DNA of 64,000 nt from positions 124,001-188,000 of the forward strand of contig LNGK01000016.1 in NCBI GenBank assembly GCA_001510575.1. The letters run 5' to 3'. The translations under genes and the position numbers were made by a program. This stretch comes from Knoxdaviesia capensis. Taxonomy: Eukaryota > Ascomycota > Sordariomycetes > Microascales > Gondwanamycetaceae. The notes below the pieces were generated by a model. That model had not been told where the DNA came from and did not search any database. It saw only the letters and a program-made list of their open reading frames with translations. The first letter of the stretch is position 1; each line of letters starts with the position of its first letter. Positions 55,892 to 64,000 of this stretch are shown here, one piece after another.

Positions 55892-58800
55892 ATGCCAGTT
55901 GCCACCAACCATTCCACAGCCTCGCCTCGGCCTTCTTCCCTCCAACGGATGGACAAAATGGAAGACCGGAAGCGACCTGCGGGCGGTTCTGAGGAACTGG
56001 CACCACCGCGTAAGAAACACGCCATCAACGGCGGTCCTGCGAAAGATGAATGGGATAACCAGCCCGAGGAGGCTTGGATTGAGGTAAGCCCAGTTGTTCT
56101 GTCGATGTTTCCTCGGTACTTTGGTCTCGCGATCGGATCGGTGCGTGTGCACGCGGTTTTGCCATGATGAAGAGATATTTGGTTTCTCGACTGCTCAGCC
56201 TCTTGGGACTTCTCGCCTTGACAGTTATCACCACGTTGATTGATTCTGAGATGCGTTTGCGATTGTTTGGCCGACTCAGAACCCTGGGGGCATCGCTGCA
56301 AAAGATCACGGAAGCCGCCATACATCACATCACATCTCAACCTTGCGACCACTCGTCAACCGATAGGATCATACACCCCTTCCGACACTTGTTTCTTCAC
56401 CGTTTCCCCCGGATGTGCAACTCATCGCGACGCGTGTGGCCTCATCTGAGGGTGCCGTTTGAGTACATGCTTTTTGCCCTGTAAACCGGGCCCTACGTGC
56501 ACAAGCACGCGCAACACAGACTCTGAGGACTCGGCCGTTATCATCCATCTTTGCTTCTCGTTTCCTCTCATTTCAACGACCACATGCGCATTTTTTCGGG
56601 GAAAATATTTTAGTGCTTTTTTTTCCCTCGAGCTAGTTTTGCTGACATATCTCACTCGATCCCCTCATTAGAACTTCAAAAAGGGTGCTATTTATCGACG
56701 AATGAACGAGTACAAACGCGAGGCCGCCACATTTTCCTCCCGACTCGAAGAACTACACAAACGGTCGCTGTACCACGATGACCACCTCAGAATTGTCGAT
56801 GCATGGCTTCGTCAGGTTAGTGTTGTTCCCCACCCTGGTCTCGACCGAAACAGGATCGCGTGCTATGGCCGATCTCTCGTGCCGATTCTGCTCTGCACGA
56901 CCAATGCGCTGACCTTGTCCCAATTCTCCTCTTCGCTCAATACCAGCTTATCGAAGAAATCGAGTTAATAGCAAATTCTTCGATTCCCGATGATGTTGTG
57001 GCTCCCGGTACGTCCCCCGATCGGTTCATCTCTTCGAGCTATACCATATCCCCCCCGTCGCTAGATATCGAAGGCCCGAAGTCGCTAATATGTTGTGATA
57101 TATCTCTTTCCAGAGCGCCCTTTCCTGTCCGGAATCGCATTCAAGGACATGGTTGACTTCCACCGCCACCTGGAAGATCGACATCGAGGCATCACGGCCA
57201 AGGCTGAAGCCTTGATTGCCCGTCTCGCCGCTGCTCGGGGCAAAGTCGTGCCCGACCTGGTTGACCTCGAAAACCGGATCAATGCCTTGCTAGCTACCCA
57301 GAAGGAGCACCTTGTCAGAATGGAGGCCTTGACCAGCGAGAAGGACACGCTGTCTGAGCAACTAAATACTGCGACGCTCCGGTACTTCAAGGCCGAGAAG
57401 AAACTCGACCGTGTGAAGAGCTCTCAAGTGCGGGAGCTTGAACAGCAGGCCCTGGCCAAGGATACCAAGACCGACGGCGAAAGCGGCGAGAGCTCCGATG
57501 ATGCCAAGAACGGAAAGTCGAGCGCGAACAATGCTGAGCTTCTGGCCAAGTTCGAGGAGGAGCTGGCTGTATCGACGAAGCGGAAGGCCCAGATTGACTC
57601 TTTACTGGAAGAACTGAAGTCGCTCCAGGAGGAGCTGTCGACGTCGAAGGGCCGGCCGGCAACGGTCACCGATGAGGACTACATCCGAACCGACACCTTC
57701 AAGCTGTTCAAGGCCAAGCACGAGGATCTGACGAAGCAGATCAACCATGTGGAGTCGGTTAACTCGTCAATGCGCGAGGAGATCGAGAAGCTGAAGGCCG
57801 AGCGAACGGGTTACAAGCGCAACCTCGAATTGGAAGCGCAACATGTCACCCAGGAGCTGGATTCGGAGATGCTCAGCCGTGACACCGACCTTGCCCGCGT
57901 ACGCGCGTCCCGAGATGACTTTTTCGCCGACTCGACCATGCGTAAGCAGGAGCAGGAGTTCGAGAAGACTGCTATGAAGCAGATGAAGGAGCTGATCGGC
58001 TCGAAGGATGATCGCATTTCGGCGTTGGAGTCGGAGCTTGCACGTCTACGACCTAAGGAGAACGAGGACCAGGAAATGACCGATGCTGATGGCACACCCG
58101 GTGCGACCGGCTCTCTACCCGACGACATTACGCTGGAAGACCTTCGCGACCGATACCTCAAGCTTGAGAAGGATTTCCAAGCCATCAACAAGGAGCTTCC
58201 GTCCATCGAAAAGGCCTGCAAGAAAGCTATGGGCATGGCGCACACCAAGGTGATGAATCTGGAAGCTCTGGAGGAGAAGGTGTCGGTCCTGCTTGCCGAG
58301 AAGGCCAAGGTCGACCACAAGTACTTTGCCGCGCGCAGAGACGCCGATACGCGCAACGGCGAGATGCGAGCGCTCCGGCTGCAGAACAGCAAGAGCGCGG
58401 AAATCATCGCCCAGTTGAAGGAAGTTGAAGCGCAGAACCGTCTTCTGGTAGTCAGTCTGGAGAAGCAACTTGCCGAGCTGCGCCAGACGAACTCGACGCT
58501 CTTTAGCGACAACAAGAAACTCGAGGCTCAGAGTGCCGAAGAGGCTCGCAAGGCGGATCTGGCTCGCAAGGAGCTGTCGAGTGTGACCAGCCTGGTCAAG
58601 TCGCGCGACTCGGCTGTTTCGACGATGCGCGAGCGTATGCTGGAACTTGATGCGGAGGTTGAGCGCAACCGCTCCCGCATCGAGTCTCTGACAAAGGACC
58701 GAGATTCCTGGCGCCGCAAGGCCGACAGCAACACCTCCGACGTCGAGAAGGGTCTTCGGGTATGTCTTTTTTTGCGCTTTGTTTTTCTGCCATGCAATTT

Positions 58801-59016
58801 CTAGGCCAACAGCCACTAACCAGAACTTCTTTCTATATATAGACTCTCATGATTTGCTCGATCTGCAATGAGAACTTCAAGAACACCGTGCTGAAGACGT
58901 GCGGCCACCTTTTCTGCTCCAAGTGCGTGGAGAACCGGCTGAACAACCGGATGCGGAAGTGCCCGAACTGCTCCAAGGCGTTTGATAAGATGGATGTGAT
59001 GTCTGTGCATCACTAA
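55892..59016 (+). CDS. BRE1: E3 ubiquitin ligase Bre1 (histone H2B monoubiquitination)
   Basis: RING E3 that with Rad6 monoubiquitinates histone H2B, which promotes H3K4 and H3K79 methylation and elongation. Five exons: 55892-56083, 56672-56815, 56947-57007, 57114-58759 and 58843-59016 (738 aa). The N-terminus carries a basic PRKKH patch. The conserved NFKKGAIYRRMNEYKRE and HLRIVDAWLRQLIEEIE follow after the first intron. Nearly all of exon 4 is coiled coil rich in Glu, Lys and Leu. The C3HC4 RING is in the last exon (about 686-725): CSIC, CGH, CSKC and CPNC in the usual order, ending MSVHH. The first intron is 588 bp, far longer than the others. The start at 55892 is chosen as the first in-frame ATG after the leader; the next (MDKMEDRKR) is 19 codons later. 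Confidence 0.95.
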
Positions 59017-60289
59017 TGTCTGTTTGAAGAAAGTCTTGTGGGACACGTTCACGGCGGCGTTTCTCTCTCGAATCTGTTGGCTCCACGAACGGAGACCTTC
59101 AGCCTGTCGCTGTTCACTTGAACCTCTCACCCCTTTTTCCCCCCGTGGCTGTGTTTCTTCTACCCGTTCCGCCCAACACAACACTCCACGCCCTACGATT
59201 CTCCTTACCCATTCTCACTCTTTTCGTTTCTTCATCCAAAGTACACTGCAAAGTCCATGGCCAACTTGCTCTGCTCGCTCCCCTGGTTTCTTTCAGAACT
59301 CAGGGTCCTTCTGGGCAGGGTTGCTTACGAGGTTCCACGGATGCAATCCTCTATGGTGTTTGTACGTTTTTTTTTTTGTTTTCGGTTCAGTATCGGACAC
59401 TGGTACTTGGGTGTTTGTCTCGTTTCGTTTTACTCATTTTTTATCATTTTCCTGCGGTTCCTTTCTGTTTGTTGTTGTATGATTCCCAGTTGGCGGCGCA
59501 TTTGAGGTTTTAACTCAAAGAACGGTCTGTGATCCGGTGTCTTACGGTCTCCCTTTTTTTCATGGACTCTTCTTTTTTTCCTTTTAACAATCACGACGTC
59601 GGGTTCGGATTACATTTCTTTCTTTCTTTTTTTATGTTCTCCCTAGTTAATTTTCTCCAAAATTATCTTCGTTGAGGACACACCCTGGGGAGCAAATCCC
59701 CCTCTCGTTTTGTGCGTGTGCTGTGCATGTTTTCTCTCTTTTTGGGTTCGATTTTTTGGGGTGGAATTTTCTCTTGTCTTGTGGGGGCATGGATCGCATC
59801 ATGCAGGGTCTTGTTTTACCGTTCTTGCTTTGATCTGCTTTGCACTTCATTAGGTGTCCTCGGGCTGTCGTTTTCGGATTCTAGATGAAGCTATAGATTC
59901 CAGCTGTAAAATACCTCTAGGTCTTTCTTTCGCCTATTTCCTAGATGACGGTGTCTGTCGTTCACGATTCGTCATAATCTAGTGAACGCGTAACTGTGAG
60001 AATGCAGTGCCAGTACAGGCCCTTTCGATAGATACTGCCAGCGTGTTGCGTTGCGGAGAATCGAATGCTTCTATCTCCTGGTCCGCATGGGCTGACTGGG
60101 TCTGCTGTGGCTCACGAGGGGAAAATTGGAAATCAAATGCGGTAGAAGAGTCAGAGCGGAGAAGAGCCAGATGTATAACTCGTGTCAATTGTATTAAGGG
60201 CTGTGTTAGCTCTATGAAAGATAGGCAGTGCAGGTGTTGACCTGCAGCCCAGTTGTAACTATATGCATGCCCACTCCTTCATCACGCAT
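59017..60289. other. Intergenic between convergent BRE1 and SARAF-like genes
   Basis: Both 3' UTRs lie here. The + strand is T-rich from 59120 to 59850. No gene or repeat of note was seen. Confidence 0.55.
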
Positions 60290-61222
60290 CTACCGACGGC
60301 TGGTCGAGCCGTAGCCGGTGCTCTCCCGGGTCTCGGAGCTGCCGGAGGGACGTGAGCGGAACGACGACGGAGGCGAGCCGTAGTTGGACGGGCCCTCGCC
60401 CCAGCGGTTGCCACCCCACCAGCGGTTCCGGTAGGAGTCGTCGCGCTCATTGCGGCGACCGGCGAAGTAGCCGGCGGTCGCGCCACTAGCGAGGCCAGTC
60501 CAGAACCCGGGCTGCCAACCTGGCGCGGAGGGATCAGCCGGCTTCTGGGTGTACGGTGGAGGCGGCGTGCCGCCGAAGCCGGGGCCCCAACCTCCACCTC
60601 CACCCCCACCACCGCCGCCGCCTCCACCGCCGTAGTACGCGCGATTGGGATCAGGTTGGCCGACGCCAGTGACCGACGCGTAGATGATCCAGCCGAACAC
60701 AAACGCAATGAACCCGAGCACCAGCCACGACACCCATGCGTTGTTGTTCTGCGCAATCTCGGGGTACACCTCGCGGCCGCGCTCCGTCAGCGCAAGCGTG
60801 TACTCAACGCCACACGAGCCAGCCAGCACATACGGATCATCGGGCGACGCGTAGCCCTCGCAAATGACGTTCGTGGCCACGAGCCGCAGCTCGGGCGGCA
60901 GCGGCGCGGAGCACGACCACTGGATGTCCTCGGGGCCGTACGCGGCGCCCTCGTTCGTGCAGCGCATGGTCTCGATGTGCGCCGCGGGGAGCGCGCACAC
61001 GTCGCGCGGGCCCGTGCAGCGCAGCTGCGGGATGGCGGACACGCGCCGGGCGGAGGTCTTGCGGCCGGCGCGCAGCGTCAGCGACTGCACGTTGGACAGC
61101 AGGATGGCGTTCTTGGCGGGCGGCGAGGTGCCGGAGCGCCAGGCGGCGGCGGGCGCGGTGTACACGGCGAGCAGGAGCGTCGAGAGCTCCAGCAGCGTGG
61201 TGCCCAGCGAATGCAGGTGCAT
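60290..61222 (-). CDS. SARAF-like ER membrane protein (TMEM66/DUF1183 family)
   Basis: Single-exon 310-aa protein whose animal relative SARAF slows store-operated calcium entry at the ER. The start is the ATG at 61222 (MHLHSLGTT); the frame is open upstream only to a non-ATG codon. A signal sequence (about 8-27) is followed by a lumenal domain with six Cys (69, 76, 88, 104, 121, 137) and the family hallmark GPEDIQWSCSAPLPPELRL followed by NVICEGY. One transmembrane helix spans about 162-184. The cytosolic tail begins with a run of about 14 Gly, then Pro-, Trp- and Arg-rich sequence (GFGGTPPPPYTQ, WWGGNRWGEG) and ends Ser/Arg-rich. Topology and motif order match SARAF; the function in fungi is unproven. 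Confidence 0.88.
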   Translation of the reverse strand: MHLHSLGTTLLELSTLLLAVYTAPAAAWRSGTSPPAKNAILLSNVQSLTLRAGRKTSARRVSAIPQLRCTGPRDVCALPAAHIETMRCTNEGAAYGPEDIQWSCSAPLPPELRLVATNVICEGYASPDDPYVLAGSCGVEYTLALTERGREVYPEIAQNNNAWVSWLVLGFIAFVFGWIIYASVTGVGQPDPNRAYYGGGGGGGGGGGGGGWGPGFGGTPPPPYTQKPADPSAPGWQPGFWTGLASGATAGYFAGRRNERDDSYRNRWWGGNRWGEGPSNYGSPPSSFRSRPSGSSETRESTGYGSTSRR

Positions 61223-64000
61223 GTTGGGCGGTAAGGGCCGAGCTGATGGCTTTGGGGGAGGGGATGTGAGACTCTGGGCAGGGTTGTGAGACTCAGGCTG
61301 TCTCTCGGCCGGAAAGAGTTTTTCCGGATGTGGGAGGCCAAGACAGAGATTCTGATTGTGGGCGGGTTTGTTTGAGGGGAATCGGCGAAAGAATCCTTTA
61401 AGTGCCGACCAGTGTTTCCCTTTTGTTAGGGCAAGGTACTCTTCGGCGCTGATGCCCGAAAGCGGATTCCGGCCCGTTGGATGCAAGCAAGCCACAGGGC
61501 GGGATTTCCGGCCGGGAAATGCAGCAAAAGAGGGCGTCGCGCGGCCGAGTAGATGGAGGAAGAACCAAAAATATGCCGGCCCCCAAAAGCGAGAACGAGA
61601 TGACGTGAGAACCCTCAAGCCAAGGTTATTCAGAAATGAGCTGGGTTAGGTAGGACACGGGTGGACAACAGTTGAGACTTTTGTTGCTGGTGGGAGTTTT
61701 GCGGCCGAGACTCGGTTGTGTGATTGATGGTCGAGGAAAGAACAACGAGAGAAGAGGGAAAGAGAGAGCGGGAGGAAGAAATCACTTTGGACGTTGAAGA
61801 CGTTATACTCTAGGTGGAGACTTTTGTTGTTGCGCGTGCTTGTCGCGATGCGACTATCGCCAGAAATGTTCAGATCTTGCGAAGAGGCCAGCCTGGCCGC
61901 TTTTTTTTTTCTTTTTGTCTTGTTTGGTGTGGTATTTTCAACTATTACTTCAGCCGCGAAAGCTACTGGGGTTTTTTCTGCTCCTGCCGATTTTTGGTTT
62001 CTAACTACTTCTACCGCGCGCTAAAAAGTTCCAGAGCGGTTCAAGGAACATTCTACGCTGTTCTGCCCACTGGGTCGTGCCTGCTTTTTCGGGTTTCGAC
62101 AATCGTCATCGGCCGCTCCTCCCTGTACACTTTATAAGGCATAATAACATGTGGTCGACTTATATCGAGGAACGAACGTCTTAGACGCGCCTGGCTGCTG
62201 TTCGGGGTTGATTCACGTGTTCCATCCCGTACTGTCTGGATAAGCGAAGTGGCTCGATGATGGCGATGACTTTGTTTGCGCGGCGCCTCACTTTCTGGCT
62301 GATGCATGAAAACATTGGCACCTGTCAGCTCTGGTGGAACCACATACTCTTCGGGGAGAGAGGGCCAGAATGGCTGGTGCCGGCGCCGAGCATGGCCCTT
62401 CTCTTGTCCTCCATCGGTCATTGTTCGAACTTCGTGGGTACAGTAGAGTGTTCATCGGTCCAGGTACGGTACGGTGCAGTCAATCAGCAAGCGGTCCGTC
62501 TCCATCTCCATCTCAATCGAGATACTACATGACCCGTTGTTTCAGAGAGCATCTTCCCGAAGGCTGATATTCTCCAGCGTTCACCACGTTTTCTTTCTCC
62601 TTAGATACCGCCTCTGCGGAAAATTTTAAGAGTGCGGTTTGTGGGCCAAGCACACTGTTCTCAGGCCTCGCCGAAAATATCCTAATTCGGCATAGCAGGG
62701 GGCCGACCACTAGAAGGAAGCATCAGATGTCTATGCGGCACGCGCGCGCCCTTGGCCTGATGTTTGTCCCCTGGGAGACAGACGGCTGGGGACAGTGAGC
62801 AAACAATTATGGCATTTGATGTGCATTGGGGGATAGGGGATCAGCTGCGAGATGGATGTGGATGTTCTCGCTTGGTCTCAGAGTCTCTTGTCTCCGGTCC
62901 AGCCCGGTCGGCACCGAGCATTCTGCCTCCTCTCCTTATGTTCCTACCTCCGTCTGACGGGCCTGTGGCTTGTGATATATTCCCGGCCTTTTCCCACAAC
63001 TAGGCACCAGGATTTCTCCCAAAGGAGATAAGGCAGGCAGTAGTCAAAGTGCTAGAGTTAAAGACCATCTCCAGCACATTTGCACTAATGGATTCTAAAC
63101 CCCCACCCCTACATGCTCTTGAACTTGCCAGACAGTTTACAAGGGACCATCGTGGAGATTGAAACCTGAAGCTGAAGATAGTATATATGTTTTCACGGCG
63201 TAAGCTTGGCAGGTAATCGGGGTGACCAACACAGTACTTATTGTCGGGGCGTTGATCTCTCCGCCAGCGCCCGACAAACGGGGACGCGGCCTTGGCGCGA
63301 CTCGTGCGAGTGTGCGTCCCGACGCATGCTTACTTTTGTTTTTGCCTTTTTTCGGCTGTCTTTTCCCTATTCCACGAGAAGTAGTGGTGTCTGGGACTGG
63401 GCAGATAGATGGCTGCGTATTCCAGGGTGCGCTGGTGATTGGGTGACGTGCGAACCGCACTATATTTTCATATGCAATGCACAGTTGCGGACGCAGACTG
63501 GCGGATGCGTATTGAGTGAGCATGTACGAACTGAGACAGGCAGGGCGCCCTACCCTCCCTACGATACTTCCGTGCCTGGGACGGACGTCTATGCGCTGTC
63601 TGGGCCGCATCACCACAACACCACCACGGGAAGAGAGAATATGAAAAGGGGTGGGAAGCAAGAAACGGACGAAAAGTTAATTTTGATGTGCGTGCGGTGC
63701 TGTGCTTCTGTTCTGGGCTTGGCTTGGCGCGGGAAGGATGTTCTGTAAGCCTACGCCATTCCGTCTGCTCAGTGTCGGACGCTACCTGTAAGGCTGGATG
63801 TTGCGGCGCAGGCAAGCGTCTGACTGGGACTCGGGGCATCTTTGAGAGGGATGAGGTGTATGACATGTACTGTCCTGTGCTGTACAGAACATACATAGTG
63901 GAAACACTGGTTTTGAATATGGACCCTAACTGAGACTAAGCAAAATTGCATATGGTCGGATGTCTGATATTACTTCAGGACCCTCCAACTGTATGCTTTT
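61223..64000. other. Promoter of the SARAF-like gene and gene-free right end
   Basis: On the minus strand the first 500 bp are the promoter and leader of the SARAF-like gene. Further right no frame is supported as a gene. Degenerate TGTAC/TGTACAG motifs occur near 62440-62475 and 63867-63890. A gene starting beyond 64000 cannot be excluded. Confidence 0.45.

Noticed and set aside
56164..56250. Possible box C/D snoRNA in the BRE1 intron (ATGATGA at 56164 and CTGA about 80 nt later)
   Set aside because: The flanking bases do not form a convincing terminal stem, and such short boxes are expected by chance in a 588-bp intron.
61223..61618. N-terminal extension of the SARAF-like protein
   Set aside because: It has no ATG at its beginning (TTG), and the ATG at 61222 directly precedes a good signal sequence.

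Overview
The window is nuclear DNA from a filamentous ascomycete (Pezizomycotina, probably Eurotiomycetes). The genes carry mostly short introns with GTRNGT donors and YAG acceptors, coding DNA is GC-rich, and upstream DNA is strongly pyrimidine-rich. The products are typical fungal housekeeping proteins plus fungal-only families (DUF1996/WSC, a Gtt1-type GST, DHA1 transporters). The class-level placement is inference; no rRNA or barcode locus is present.

Layout. Left arm (1-16.2 kb): ITC1, a chromatin-remodelling subunit (+), converges on an unrecognised four-helix membrane protein (-). After a 6.4 kb gene-free stretch comes a Gtt1-like glutathione transferase (-). Middle (16.2-24.4 kb): a decayed copy of a fungal kinase-associated family (+), then a secreted beta-lactamase-fold serine hydrolase (-) facing the prolidase PepP (+) across a 1 kb divergent promoter. 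Desert (24.4-35.8 kb): 11.4 kb with no credible gene. It holds microsatellites, a scaffold join that looks like a false duplication, a 26-N gap in poly-C, and GTACTGTAC-type palindromes. Right arm (35.8-61.2 kb): secreted DUF1996-WSC protein (+), RCM1 rRNA methyltransferase (+), DHA1 transporter (+), RAD23 (+) converging on BDP1 (-), BDP1 divergent from BRE1 (+), and BRE1 converging on a SARAF-like protein (-). The last 2.8 kb has no recognisable gene.

Functionally this is a mixture rather than one pathway or a secondary-metabolite cluster: chromatin (ITC1, BRE1), Pol III transcription (BDP1), ribosome maturation (RCM1), proteasome shuttling and repair (RAD23), peptide turnover (PepP), detoxification and export (GST, MFS), the cell surface (DUF1996-WSC) and ER calcium control (SARAF-like). 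Twelve intact genes in 64 kb is sparse for this group. I found no mobile element with intact coding capacity, no CRISPR, and no tRNA or rRNA.

The items most worth a second look are: the prolidase's 118-residue upstream extension with no acidic residues (possible mitochondrial isoform); the pseudogene that keeps one frame over 292 codons despite three stops; the recurrent GTACTGTACAGTAC palindromes; the telomere-type repeat doublets, one in the RCM1 promoter; and the apparent assembly duplication at 25.2-25.6 kb.
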